The notes beneath the pieces are model-generated. The model was not told the origin of the DNA. It saw only the letters and a list, made by a program, of their open reading frames with translations, and did no database searches. The translations under genes and the position numbers were made by a program. Positions 35,152 through 46,861 of a DNA stretch of 64,000 nt are shown here, in pieces. The first letter of the stretch is position 1, and each line of letters begins with the position of its first letter. The stretch comes from Trachythela sp. YZ-2020 (Eukaryota > Cnidaria > Anthozoa > Malacalcyonacea > Clavulariidae), in the NCBI GenBank assembly GCA_016169945.1, contig JADLSH010000026.1:186001-250000 (forward strand). Direction: 5' to 3'.

Positions 35152-37250
35152 AGGACATTGGCAACGAAAATTTTTATTCCTTATATTTATAGAGCATGCC
35201 TACGGAATACTTAATTTCATAGTTTCCCTTGTCCATCGCATTTAGTTGTTGAGAAAATTTGTGACAAAGTTCAACAGTCGTCCGCCATTTTGAAAAAAAC
35301 GGCGTATGCTAATTTATGCATGAATACATTAAATGACGTCATTAGATGGGTTGACACAATTTCTCTAATATAAACTCTATAGTGTATTACCACACGCGGT
35401 AAACTTTGCGGCAAAATAGACAGCAGAAAGGTTTTAACAAGTGTGTAACATGTTTGTACCACTACTTTTGATACTATTTCTTCCAATTCCGTGTGAAATA
35501 GACGCATAAATTCGAATATCACATAGGAAATCCTTATGCAATGTTATGCTATTATTGTCTATACCCCTGAATGTCTCGCTGGATAAATGCATAAAAATTG
35601 CTCAAATGGCAAAACAATCAAATCTCTATCAGCACGTTCAGTTACCAGTTCCAATTATTGAAAACACAACAGTAAATAAAATTGTCACAATGTAGTCTTG
35701 TGTTAATAACTGTTTATGTATTGTTAGACGGCAAAGCTTAATAAATAAATGTAGTCTATACTAATACTGACTATTAAACCTAAGTAGCTGGCGCAATTAT
35801 ATATACATTCAAAATACACAAGAATAAAGGCCTAAAAATTTGGATAGTTCATCATTGAGATTTGAACTACTCCTTTTATACTTTCAAGTTTCAATGCAGT
35901 TGGACAGTGTAGTATAAAGAAGCGTTATATTATTGATTGTTGTAGAGTATATCGCTTCATCGCTTGTATTCATGACATAGCGAAATAAAAGTATAAAACA
36001 AACAAGATTAATACAACTACAGTCATTTTGAAAAGTACATTATTTAGTACATCTAATCTAGCTAGTTTGTTTATAGAAAAAAGCCAGACTATAGCTGTTC
36101 TCTGGCTTAAATTCAGTTTCATATGTGTGGCTAAATAGTTTGGTGAATTAATATACATGATGAAGCTGGTAAAAAGATTGCCGAAAATATAGCGATTCCC
36201 ATTACAGTAATTCAGTAAATATAGTTATTAATTGCGTCAACACACAATATCAATTATAGAAGTGAGAACTCTTTTGTTATATTCTTTTTTACGAAAAGTC
36301 AAGACGCGCATTTTTTTCAATTTGAAAGAAATATTGGGTAGGGAATAACTGACCATTAAAATAGAAATTAATAATTTAATGCGTTGCCGCACTGAAGACT
36401 TGCTATTAACTGACATACCGGTATTCTCTTCGCTATATTGACAGCTTCATATTCCCGTCAAAACAATAGAAGCTCAACATTTCATAATCATATGAATCGC
36501 GTGAATAACTATTCTTTAATAATCATTAGAACTTGAATATAGATTGTTTTCAAAAGAATATTACTTGCATCCAATAATTCTGCACCAGATTTATTTTTCA
36601 GCAACATTCAAGGCTTTAGTTTAGCTCCAGATAAGGTCAAGGTGCTCAAAATCGCTGGTTGACAATTCGTTCAACCTTTCTCGGTGTCTCGAGTTTATAA
36701 TATAACATTTCAAACATCTCTTCTCGAGTCTTCGTTTAAAGAATGTATCCTACAACAACAGATGGTTCCTCTCCAGAGTGTATGACCATTTACCTTTCTC
36801 GTTAAATTTCAATTGACACAAAATACTATAGTATAGCTTCAATAATACCCCATCATTCACAAACGCGTGACACAATTAAACCACGCAAGTTGTAAAATGG
36901 CTTTACCCGATAGTGTAGCATTTTCTTAGTTCTCCTGCCTGGTTGTGAGAATTTTTGTTCATTATAACGCGCAAAAACGACATATTTTTAGTTACCAAAA
37001 CCTTCACGCAATATAGATCCCTATGTTGTTTTGAAGCGAACCCATCTAATGACGTCACAAAGGTCATTGACCCCAAAGATAATTTTTTGAGAATTTTATC
37101 CAAGATGGCGGCCGATGAGCAAATTTATCACATTTTACTTGCACTTTACTCGCAAACAAAAATGTTACAGAAAAAAATAGTAACATTCTCATAGTTAGGT
37201 GGTCCAGTAAGATTAAATAAGCCAATAAAAATTTTCGTTGCCAATGTCCT
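35152..37250. mobile_element. Kolobok-type non-autonomous element, copy 1
   Basis: Ends AGGACATTGGCAACGAAAAT...ATTTTCGTTGCCAATGTCCT, flanked by TTAA at 35148-35151 and 37251-37254. TTAA duplication suits Kolobok or piggyBac; the AACGAAAATTTTT motif in the end resembles the end of the THAP transposase element at 43519 (AACGAAATTTTTTT), favouring Kolobok. It abuts the hAT element on its left with no spacer beyond the two duplications. The interior is non-coding. A second copy lies at 50352-54695. Confidence 0.85.
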
Positions 37251-37254
37251 TTAA

Positions 37255-37865
37255 CTATACAGTCCATTCACCAAATCGTTCTGGTTTCCTGATTTCTCGA
37301 CCAGATCTTGTTCTTAAGGTGGTCCTATACCAAATTTTAAAAGAAAATCCTATTTTGAAATTATGCATCATTAATGATCCCTTTTTCGTTTTCTGGTGTT
37401 AATTTTTGTATTTGTTTCACGTAAAATGGATAAATAGGGGAAAATAGCAGCTTGTTGGAAATTTTGTCCCGTAGCAACCACCATAGCAACGACATGTTAT
37501 TGGAAAATCGCGAGCATTGTAGCATTTACGAAAGACTTTTTTTTCTCCAAATGAGTACCCACCTACTCCTCCCTAGCTATATAGTGATTAGTTCAACTCC
37601 TAGACAATGTTATTTGTTAGTAAATAAAAGTTATTCCAGAATTTTATCATTAATCTTATTTACTTGTGTTTATAAAATTGCATGAATTTCACCACAGGGG
37701 GTGCTTTATCTCGGTAACCATGGCAACGATGTTTTGCAGCAACATATTTTTTTGTCAGAGTGTTGAGCCTAACAACATATTAGCAGTAGAGATTCAATAG
37801 TAATAATAGTAATGGACCCCCTGGTAGTTTGTTCATCTAACTCTATTTCTTCACTTTCGTCTGTG
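37255..37865. other. No recognisable gene
   Basis: Begins near TTAAGGTGGTCC (37315), similar to TTAAGGTGGCTCCC at 49368, hinting at another TTAA element family whose second end I did not find. Confidence 0.4.
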
Positions 37866-38453
37866 TCAGACAATTTCAAATAATGGTTTTCTCTGATTGG
37901 ATGGAACTACGGCTTTATTAACAACTTTGATGTGCGATTTATCTCTCTTAAAGATTCTTCCATTTCCGAATTGCACGGTAACGGAATGTTCTGTTGTTCC
38001 AATTACGATCCCTACTTCAGGTCTTAGTCGATCAGTTCTTTTATCTTTCATCAATACTCGATCACCCAATCTAATATATGATTTCTTGACGTTCTTCTTT
38101 CTGTCGTAATACTTCTTCGATTTCTCTTTGTATTGTTGATCGCAATTTCTTATGACTTCAACTCTTACTTTTCTCTTCATTGTTGGAAAAATATTCAAGT
38201 TCATTTTTCTTCCAAACATCAGCTCATACGGGCTTTTTGATGTGGATGGATGAGGTGTGGCTCTGTAGGCCTCCAACATTCCGTCTATCTTCTCTTTGTA
38301 GTCGGTATTTTCTTTCTTTGCTATCCGAATAGCTTTATTCAGATTTTGCATGAATCGCTCACATTCACCGTTCGCTCGTGGATGCCTTGGTGTGATTCTG
38401 TGATGGTAAAAACCCTTCTTCTCGGCATATTCGCGAAATTGGTGACCTAGCAT
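37866..38453 (-). pseudogene. Gypsy-type integrase, C-terminal fragment
   Basis: 195 residues of an LTR-retrotransposon integrase of the Ty3/Gypsy kind. The core domain enters after its second aspartate region (FREYAEKKGFYHHRITPRHP), with the expected ANGECERFMQNL (the catalytic glutamate) and YRATPHPSTSKSPYELMFG. The C-terminal module has DRVLMKDKRTDRLRP, GIVIGTTEHSVTVQF and KRDKSHIKVV, then a stop at 37866. The N-terminal zinc-binding region, the first catalytic aspartates and all upstream pol and gag are missing. The 5' cut falls exactly where the Copia fragment begins. Confidence 0.9.
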
Positions 38454-38561
38454 GTAGAACTAGCATGTGTTCCAACAGATGAGAATGTAGCAGATATTTT
38501 TACAAAGGCAGTTAGCAGAGTCAAACTAGATAAATTTAGATCGGTTATTGCAGGTAAGTAA
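38454..38561 (+). pseudogene. Copia-type RNase H C-terminus
   Basis: A 35-residue tail with the characteristic Copia ending: VPTDENVADIFTKAVSRVKL, then KFRSVIAG and TAA. The rest of pol is missing; the fragment starts at the junction with the Gypsy integrase. A purine-rich tract (AGAGCAAGTGGGGG, 38577-38590) and an LTR follow at the spacing normal for Copia elements. Confidence 0.75.
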
Positions 38562-38590
38562 TATGTATTCAGCATAAGAGCAAGTGGGGG

Positions 38591-38887
38591 TGTTACGTTT
38601 TGCTCATAATTCTTCGTATTCTATTATATAATTAGTTGTGATTTGTTAAGTTGATTTAGCCTATAATAGGATGTAATTGTATATAAGATAAATTTCCTGT
38701 AATACCATAATTATATAGCATTATTAATGATTATTCAGACCAATTGTAATTTAACATTTTTGTAACATAAACGCACTTAATGTAAAATAAAGATCAGTTC
38801 TTGTATGTTTCCACAGAGTGTGTATCTTTTGTAGTATATATTGATAAATATATAATAATGACGACTACAACGAACTCAACAATAACA
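38591..38887 (+). mobile_element. Probable Copia 3' LTR
   Basis: Begins TGTTACG directly after the polypurine tract and can end at AATAACA (38881-38887), giving TGTTA...TAACA inverted ends and a 297-base LTR. AATAAA near 38788 is a possible polyadenylation signal. The 5' LTR is not in the window, so the ends cannot be verified by comparison. Confidence 0.65.
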
Positions 38888-40397
38888 ACGAGGTTGACTA
38901 TATAAATGCCGAATCAAATTGCATGTTATTTATACACTGTGACACTGTATATTAAACGTGTCTTACCGTAGATCATGATTTATAGCTACATTATTTTAAT
39001 AACTATTACAGTAAAATATCTCTCTAAAGAAAATAGATAGAATTAATACAAAATGTTTTATCTAGAGAATTAATGTATATAAGTGCAGTATAGTGCGGTC
39101 CATGCGGATAAATTTGCGTTGAAGCGACAAGACTATACACACACTTCACTACTTCAGGACACATTTAAAAGAATGTATCAAAAAAGTTTTTATTATAGAG
39201 TTATAAACAACGAAGTGTTTAAATCTTCAAGAATAAAAATACCATCATTTTATAACATTTCTATCGCATTCGCATGAACAGATGTGTCAGAGTTTCATAA
39301 ACTGGCAGTAGTAATACAACAAGCAACCCCGGTAGCGAACCAAATGAAATACAGCTTGTAGCTTCATTTGTGCATGCAAATTATTGTTCAATATATTTCA
39401 TACAGATTTATATAGTCTCTATAAATGTACACCAGGAACACGTCGCAGTAATATATAAGGCATCTGTGAGCCAAAGAATTGGGATTTTGAGTGAGGATCC
39501 CAGAAGAATTGCACCAAACATTTCTGCAATTCCTCCACCTTCTGTGCAGTCACTTGTGGAAACTCACCAGTCCAGGTTCTAGGAACGTATTGGGTAGATG
39601 GTGCTCATTAGCCATGGTAGGCAATCCATCTAAGAGAAGAAAAACTCTGATTTCAAACCCCCAGGTCCTGTCAAGGACCAGGCTGTCCATGTCGGACTCA
39701 CTGGTTAGAATACTGTGTTTCTTGCTCGCAATTTAACACATTAGCTGCCAATGCGCCAACTTTAGTATTTTTCTTTGTCTAACACCAGACCATTTTGTAA
39801 GAGTACTGTCAGATAATGGGTTAAACACGTCATAAAATTGAGAAATATAGTATTGCCAGTGTATCCTAGGCATGCTGATGAGCTCTGATATAGAGCGAAA
39901 CAGCCCAACTGTTGTGCGATGTTTGTTAGTAGATCATTCCAGAAAAGGATCAAAACTCCTGCTCACAGGAAGTTTCTGCTGTCCAGAGTGGGGAAATTCA
40001 AGTCTCATTATTAAAATGTACTGGGACAGCCAAAGGGGAGAGTTGATTTACTTGCAATTTCGACAGTGGGGGAGGCATGTTTCTGGAATGATCCAATTAA
40101 GTTGTCATACCATATGTACACAATGATTCTGTCATGTAATTCAATTTCAATATTAATAAATTAAACCTAAAAAATTATTCAGTCAAAACTATTTAGAAAT
40201 ATATACTTCAAGAGATTTAAATATACAGATTAGAAAACAAACAAGGAATTATAGAATGTACGATATTAAAAGGAAATAAATGTTCAACAGCATTGATGAT
40301 TGTCATGTAACTATAATCGTGCTGGTCTATACCCAGTATATACACCATTAGGCGAAGGATAGCGAGCACGTATTGCTACCACACAATAAGGTTATGT
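38888..40397. other. No recognisable gene
   Basis: AT-rich with scattered short frames; 39480-39720 is less AT-rich and could be non-coding transcript or old repeat, but no supported exon was found. Confidence 0.45.
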
Positions 40398-40675
40398 TAA
40401 CCTAACATGGCAGCACCATCGTATATATATGCATCAATTCGTGGTTAGAGCTCGACAGCTGGACTCTGTAGCTCAGTTGGTTAGAGCGCTGCACCGGAAT
40501 CGCATGACCGCAGGTTCAATTCCTGCCAGGGACCTATAGTTGCATTTTTCAATTCGCAGCTGTTCCTGGTTAGGTCTAATAAATGTATATAATTTACACT
40601 CGATAATTTCCATCTACAAAAACCCTTTAACTATTATTCAATCGAGTGAGATGCCAACAAAATTTGATATTTACC
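40398..40675 (+). mobile_element. tRNA-derived SINE, tandem copy 1
   Basis: A tRNA-like head starts at ~40461: A box TAGCTCAGTTGG, D stem GCTC/GAGC, B box GGTTCAATTCC with a 5-bp T stem (GCAGG/CCTGC). The anticodon stem is imperfect and position 33 is not T, so this is not a functional tRNA. A non-tRNA body follows (CTGTTCCTGGTTAGGTC). It is duplicated at 40683 with a 285-base period. Confidence 0.8.
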
Positions 40676-40682
40676 CCTAACC

Positions 40683-40960
40683 TAACCTAACATGGCAGCA
40701 CCATCGTATATATATGCATGAATTCGTGGTTAGAGCTCGACAGCTGGACTCTGTAGCTCAGTTGGTTAGAGCGCTGCACCGGAATCGCAGGACCGCAGGT
40801 TCAATTCCTGCCAGGGACCTATAGTTGCATTTTTCAATTCGCAGCTGTTCCTGGTTAGGTCTAATAAATGTATATAATTTACACTCGATAATTTCCATCT
40901 ACAAAAACCCTTTAACTATTATTCAATCGAGTGAGATGCCAACAAAATTTGATATTTACA
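40683..40960 (+). mobile_element. tRNA-derived SINE, tandem copy 2
   Basis: Nearly identical to copy 1 (about 2 substitutions, e.g. CGCAGG for CGCATG in the anticodon arm). The repeat also includes upstream AACCTAACATGGCAGCACC, so the whole 285-base block, not only the SINE, was duplicated in tandem. Confidence 0.8.
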
Positions 40961-41089
40961 TTATACATTACTGTATATACTTTCTGTATAACCCTATTGT
41001 GTATATACCAAGCAATAAATTTGGCCATTTCTTCTATATACCACTTGGCTATGGTGTAGATGAATTTAAGTAGTAGCATACAAACGGTG

Positions 41090-41225
41090 AACAAAGCAAG
41101 TGATACATTGTATGGCCCAAAGTGTATGAGTTTTACAGGGATTACATCACATGTAACATACACTGTGTTGGTTAGATGTAATACCTGTGAAACTCATACA
41201 CTTTAGGCCATACCACTTGCTTTGT
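41090..41225. repeat. Inverted repeat downstream of the Kolobok exon 4
   Basis: AAAGTGTATGAGTTTTACAGG (41117-41137) and neighbouring bases pair with AACTCATACACTTTAGGCC (41189-41207) and neighbours; arms are ~50 bases, spacer ~30. It lies in the intron after exon 4, where the remaining transposase exons should be. Confidence 0.65.
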
Positions 41226-41248
41226 ACTACACAAGAGAAATACCTCAC

Positions 41249-43284
41249 CTGCAATATTTCAAAATGAACAATTTTGTCAACCGGTGAGCAAAACATGGAA
41301 TAAGTTCCATACTTTGCTGAATGTCCCATGGAATCAAAGCGGCCATCACCACACCACACAATGTCTTCTAATTGTTTTACTTTTGTTACTAGTCCTTTCC
41401 TGTAAGTTTCCCAGTGTTTTGCTACAGCAGGCAAGGTAAACTTTTGTTGATGTCGGAAGTAAGTCCTAATGTTTGTGATAGCAAAACTGAGGGCAATATT
41501 TCCTGCAGGATACTTCGTAAAGATAAGTGGCTGTGACCTCCATTTAAAAGACTTGTCACCACACTCTGGACAGTTCTGAATAACTGAGACCATTGTGCCA
41601 TTCTTTATCACATCCACAGTTGGTTTGCTGCTTTTGCATTTAAAGCAGAACATAGAGAAAAGGCTCACCAACATAGAGTAAAACACCAGAAACTTTGGCT
41701 CTGAGCAGATATCACTCTCATTTTTATTCAATCTATAATTTAGAAAAATTAAAAGGATATTGTAAATTGTATTTGTAGCTTTTATTTCTCAATGCCCCTC
41801 CTCACTGATTATATTTATTTTTCTGGAAGTAAGTGTTATAGATACTATACATCGTAGTGTTGAACCTCTAATGCCCCCTCTTTACTTAAATACTGTTGCT
41901 AGTCAGAGCAAATTCTGTATTATGAGGAGACTACAAAACGTGGAATACTTAGTGCCCATTGCTTTAAAAGGCAGACATTAGCTTAGCACATTACTGTTTT
42001 ACCTTATGTTGTTACGTGACCGTTTCTCTGCTTCATCATTATCATCATCGGATTCTGACTCAGAACTTTCATATCCATCCAATTCACACGACCATTCAGG
42101 ATCATGATTGATTTCGCCCACTTCACCATCATTGTCATGGTCACTTTCACTCTCATCTCCACTTCCAAACTCCATATTACCATCACAGATAGACTCATCA
42201 CTGAGAATTCCATCTTCCTCAATATCAGATTCCTAAAATAAGAATTGAGAAATAATATTTAATTAAATTCCTCTTGTAAGTCAGTAGTCCATAGCAAAAC
42301 ATGTCACTTACAGGGGCTTGCTCATTCAGGTTCATCATGATATCCACTTTCTTCCTCAACCTATCCAATTTTCTTTTTAAATTCCTCTTATCTTTCATGT
42401 GCTCTTGGCACTTTTTGCATGTACTGGAAGGCATCAAGAGAGTTGTTTCTTCAGCATTACACTCTGCAGCATCATGTGATATTGATTCAGTCGTGGTTAG
42501 ATCTTGGACAACTGTGATGTTGGTGGGAACTTGGTCTGCAGTGTCGAGTTCTTGATCAACTGAAGTTGATGCCTTGGTTGCTTTTGTGTTGTCAGAGCGG
42601 GGGGTTTTTTAGGTGGTTCTGGCATGTAATCCTTGAGCGCATCTCGCTTCAACTAAAAACAATGTGTGAAATAAGTTAAATATTTTCATGTCTCAGCCAT
42701 GGGCCATACTATGGCTGTGATATATTTCAAACAAATCTACAGTGAATCCCAATTTAATTAATCCTAAATGCAATTTTTCATACACACGTAAAGTAAAAAT
42801 TTGATCTAATTTACATGGATCTTGGATATAAGCCCGCGAAACTATTACCCAAGAAGTTTAATAGCAATGTGATATTCATAAAATATGTAACACTTACAAG
42901 TCGTTTCTCCTTCGCTGAGATTTCGTTTGTGCCTTCAGTTTGGACATCAATGGTCGGAATAGAGCCTCTGGACAAGAAACGCTTCGTTCCAGTGTTATCA
43001 AATGTTTCCAACGCTGAAGCAAAACGCTTCGAGAAACAGTTTGCCTCAAAATGTGCTGAGCACAAGTAAATCCTACTTGAGTACATGGCTGGATTGAAAT
43101 CCACTCTGTGCCGTCTAACAAATTTCACCCACTGCTGTCTTACTGAGCTATCTGTAGGAAAGCGATGCATACTTATGCCAGGGGTATCTCCATTATTTGT
43201 ACAAGATCTTTGATTTGGCCCACCAGCAACACAAAAGACTTTACAATGCCTTTTTTTGCTTACACTTGAAGCTTGTTTCTCCAT
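41249..43284 (-). CDS. THAP-domain Kolobok-type transposase (3' part missing)
   Basis: Four exons on the minus strand with consensus borders: 43284-42898, 42652-42312, 42232-42003 and 41732-41249. Exon 1 is a THAP zinc finger (C-x-x-x-C near CKVFCVAGG, ISMHRFP, W at QQWVKF, CSAHFE). Exon 2 ends in a basic coiled coil (KDKRNLKRKLDRLRKKVD). Exon 3 is very acidic (ESESDDDNDEAE). Exon 4 has a zinc-ribbon pair (CFKC...CPECG) and the transposase core motif WCGDGRFDSMGHSAKYG. Reading phases agree across introns, but exon 2 needs a one-base shift in an A6C6 run (~42598-42612). After the donor at 41248 no continuing exon is visible, so the catalytic domain is incomplete. The element's 5' end lies at 43519. 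Confidence 0.82.
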
Positions 43285-43499
43285 TCTTTGTCTGAGATTG
43301 TCGAAGCGTGCCCTGCTCTTTACGTCACCGGAAGTAATTTAGCAACACTTGGCCGCGCGCCTACTATTTATCAGTCCTACTATTTATCAGAAGTATGCCA
43401 TGTTTAACCCTCGATAACTTTTTTCTGATTCAATTTGAAAGCATCTCGTTTTCAGAATCATTTTCTACGACTTTAAAAGTACCAGAACGCATCGAAAAA

Positions 43500-43523
43500 A
43501 ATTTCGTTTCATAGGCACTTTAA
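43500..43523. repeat. Terminal repeat and TTAA target site of the Kolobok element
   Basis: Upstream of the THAP exon the minus strand reads TTAA, then AGTGCCTATGAAACGAAATT (43519 downward). TTAA plus this end is typical of Kolobok elements. The matching distal end was not found on the other side. Confidence 0.6.
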
Positions 43524-44919
43524 GTCATCACGTGACCCGAATAAACTGAATCATACAAAACTATGTAACCATCTCGCTTACATATTATTCTGCTGTCATC
43601 CAGGGAAATTCACTATTATATACAGTGCCTGCGTAATTTATCTAATTTTTGCTGCCTCCCTACTAAAGCTTATTATATCCTGGCTGTCCGTTTGTTGCCG
43701 TAACTTTTCATCGCCTTTAAAGATTCATGATTTTCATTTAGAGTCCCTATTGGTTGCATCATTAGTACTGTTAATTACCATGCATGACAAATGCGCGTCA
43801 TGACCTCCAAACTCCGTTGGCCCGGGAGCCTCGTTCTCATGAATTGTGACCAAGGCAGTAAGCCAGTAATATATCGCAATCTACTGCAAAAATAGACACT
43901 TCCCGAATTTGCTTGAGTGCACACGAAACAATAGCTTGAAATCGAGGCGGGCAATGTAATCCATTGTTGATAGGCAGTTTTTCACTCAAGCAAATTCGGG
44001 AAGTGTCTATTGAACTGTAATGGAAAACCAAAAAGTAAGGTAAGCCAGAACTATATATATTTGCAAAATCTATAGCTGCAATCAAGGAAGGTCTTGCACA
44101 TTAATGGAGTAATGAGGTATTTCGGGATGGAAATATGTTTTCCAACGAGCTTGACAATTCTATTCTACCACAAACTACGATTAAAATGCAGAAAATGTAA
44201 TTTCAGAGCCATGCAATTTCAAGTACACAAGCGCAATTATACTGACTATACTATAAATTTTAAACATTTAATAAATGCATAACGAGAATTATTTCCCGTA
44301 CCGCCATGGGGCAGGGCAGACAAATAGTGACAAATACCTGTGAAGGGAAAAGAAATAACAAATACAAATGCTTGGATGAAGAAAATTAGCAAATGTCTGG
44401 GGCTAGCTAGAACACAATTGCCAATGGCACTAGAATGCTAGACGGGTCCAGAGGCATGCTCCCCAGGATAATTTCGCCACTGAGTAAAATTACATTGTGA
44501 TTAAAAATAATTAAATCTAGTTCCTGCATGTCAATATATTTTAGTGGATAGAAGCAGTTCTTTGCAAGAATAGAAGCAGTTAATGCCCTGTGGGGCATTA
44601 CAAAATTTTTAATGCCCTACAACAGGGTTCTCCTTATCAGGCGGTAACCAGTGAAATTTACTGTTTCGACGACTACAGATTACCGCCTGGAGAATCCTAG
44701 AGTTTGTGTAAAGGCTTTTTGTTGTAAACACAGTTTTGTGTAAAACAGTGGTGTGTTCTATAATTGATATGACGTTTTATTGTTATAAACTTTACAATTG
44801 ACGCTTACCTGTTCAGACACCTTTTTTACCTTCCCCGCTTACAATTGTGAAGAACCCTGTACAACAAAAACAATTAACTATATAATAAACTACTTATTTT
44901 AATACTTATGGTTGTGCCA
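43524..44919. other. Repeat-containing spacer
   Basis: Includes a perfect 29-base inverted repeat (AATAGACACTTCCCGAATTT at 43891 and its complement at 43983-44011). A possible hAT-like pair, CAGGGTTCTCC (~44625) and GAAGAACCCTG (~44850), has no exact target duplication. No gene is visible. Confidence 0.5.
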
Positions 44920-45085
44920 TATAATAACTATTTATTAACCGAAAGTGAGGTCTTTATGGAAAAAATATTAAACCTTGGTCTTGCCGTATCGACCTCGCTA
45001 TCGCTCGGTCAATATGGCAAGACCTTGGTTCAATATTTTGCCATAAAGAGCTCGCTTTCAGTTAATAAGTACTTATTATCGGCCA
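44920..45085. repeat. Foldback hairpin
   Basis: TTATTAACCGAAAGTGAGGTC to AAACCTTGGTCTTGCC is mirrored by GGCAAGACCTTGGTT to TCAGTTAATAAG, giving ~65-base arms around TATCGACCTCGCTATCGCTC. Non-coding. Confidence 0.65.
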
Positions 45086-45504
45086 AATTCAAGTATAAAA
45101 TTCTGAACAACATACACAGGCAACTACAGGGCACCATTCTAGCTATCGGCCTACTATGAAGGGTGATTACGGCCAAAATTCAATATGCCATTTTGCCATT
45201 CAATTTGATGTAATTATACAATTCTGTCATGATGGGATGCAATTTGATATCCTATTTGGCTGTTTAGTATTCGGCAAAATCCTATTCGGCTGTTTCGTAT
45301 TCAGCTGTTTAGTAATTTTACGGACCACCGTACATGAGGTTGTTCCTTTTTATTATATAAACATAAGTGTTATATAGAGTTTTATGCCACTGAGAAAATA
45401 TCATTTTTACAAGCCAATCAAAAACCTATTACTATTTGTGTACTATTTACATATTTGTTTTGAGTTTCTATATGAATTGTCGTTTGTTTATAAAATAAAC
45501 AGAA

Positions 45505-45650
45505 TAGTACATGGTTGCTTGGAAATATGGAATTTATTTCTCGTGTTGAAGAGAATATTGCTCACTTGTTCGCTACGCTCACTCGTGAGCAATATTCTCT
45601 TCAACACTCAAAATAAATTTCATATTTCCGCGCAACCATGTAATATTCTC
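45505..45650. repeat. Hairpin with ~65-base arms
   Basis: TACATGGTTGCTTGGAAATA...GAAGAGAATATTGCTCAC pairs with GTGAGCAATATTCTCTTC...GCGCAACCATGTA around TTGTTCGCTACGCTCACTC. Nested in the 45155-47120 element. Confidence 0.65.
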
Positions 45651-46039
45651 TATACAAACAAGGTTAACAAACAAGGTTAACAACGTTCGTTAAGGAGTTT
45701 TTTTCTGCGAAAGTTTGGCTAAATCTTTACTTGTGTTGTCAGTTTCCTTGGATGTACTTTCCTTCTCTGTTCGCAAAAATAAAACACACTTGTTTGGGAG
45801 TTTCCCGCCTTCCAAGTAGCGTTTCCACTTGGAATAAAGTTTGATCAAAAAATTTCATCAGTATCAGTAGGCGAAAAAATGTAAACACTGAACAATAAAA
45901 CAAACATGGCGTCGTCGGTCGTTGCAAGCGTCGCGTATATAAAGCGTAATTGAAGCCAGTAAAAGCAAAAATCACGGATAATTTTTCCACAGGAACATTA
46001 TTTTATTTTTTGACGAATGATAGAGAATTTGTTGAGTGT

Positions 46040-46653
46040 TAGTGCTGTGCTCCGGAGCCTGAGTTTGGCCTATTTTGCCGGAGCCGGAGTTTGGCCTATT
46101 TTGCCGGAGCTGGAGTTTGATCAACTCCGTTAAAACTCGGCAGCACTTATTTGTGCTGCAAACTGCTGTCGAACATCGGTGAAAAAATCTGGATCCATCG
46201 ACGAAAAATTAAACACTCGCAGTGATAAGTGTGTAGGCTTGCCACAAACATTAAATATAGTATTCTATGTCGCATGAAGCATGGTATTGGTTGCACAAGA
46301 CAAGAAGCAGTCGCAAAACTCACAAACGCTTTAGTCAATGTGGTTAAAACTTTTTATAATGAAAATTGTTGACAATTGCAAACGTAGCATCGTAGCGTCT
46401 GATAAAATTCTCATGCTGTCAATCATAAATTAGAACATGCTCTCGCGCCATGCAGACGACAGCTATGACGACAGTCATAAGTGTTAAAATCAAAAACAAA
46501 GATAGTGCTGCCACTTTGAAATTGGAAATTTCCATTAAATTTCGAATTTTCCGGAACTGGAAATTTTCTGCCGGAGCCGGAGTTTTTTTTCCCGGAGCCT
46601 GAGTTTTTTTGGTCGGAGCCGGAGGTGAAAAAACCGGAGTTTGCACAGCACTA
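46040..46653. mobile_element. hAT-type MITE rich in CCGGAGCC repeats
   Basis: Ends TAGTGCTGTGC...GCACAGCACTA with 8-base flanks TTGAGTGT and TTAAGTGT (one mismatch). GCCGGAGCCGGAG-type repeats lie near both ends. No gene. Confidence 0.75.
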
Positions 46654-46708
46654 TTAAGTGTTGACAGAAATGTTATTTTATGAAATTACCGCCGGACAAA
46701 GTGACAGA

Positions 46709-46861
46709 CAGTGGCGTAGCCAGCCCGCCGATTTGGTCCCGCTATGCAAATTTCAAATCATTATCATTATTCATTTCTTTAGAAATTGATTGTTTTCACC
46801 GTCAATGAACACGAACAAATTTGCATAGCGGGACTAAATCGGCGGGCTGGCTACGCTACTG
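46709..46861. mobile_element. 153-bp hAT MITE, TSD GTGACAGA
   Basis: CAGTGGCGTAGCCAGCCCGC...GCGGGCTGGCTACGCTACTG ends, about 44-base near-perfect inverted repeats, and exact GTGACAGA duplications at 46701-46708 and 46862-46869. Confidence 0.93.

Noticed and set aside
37315..37810. Further TTAA element starting TTAAGGTGG
   Set aside because: Only one end could be recognised here and at 49368; no inverted partner was found.
40461..40533. Functional tRNA gene
   Set aside because: A and B boxes are good, but the anticodon stem mismatches, position 33 is not T and the unit continues into a SINE body that is duplicated.
42815..43069. Plus-strand frame opposite the THAP exon
   Set aside because: Shadow of the real minus-strand exon; no motif of its own.
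44625..44860. hAT MITE with CAGGGTTCTCC ends
   Set aside because: The ends match for only about 8 bases and no exact 8-bp duplication was found.
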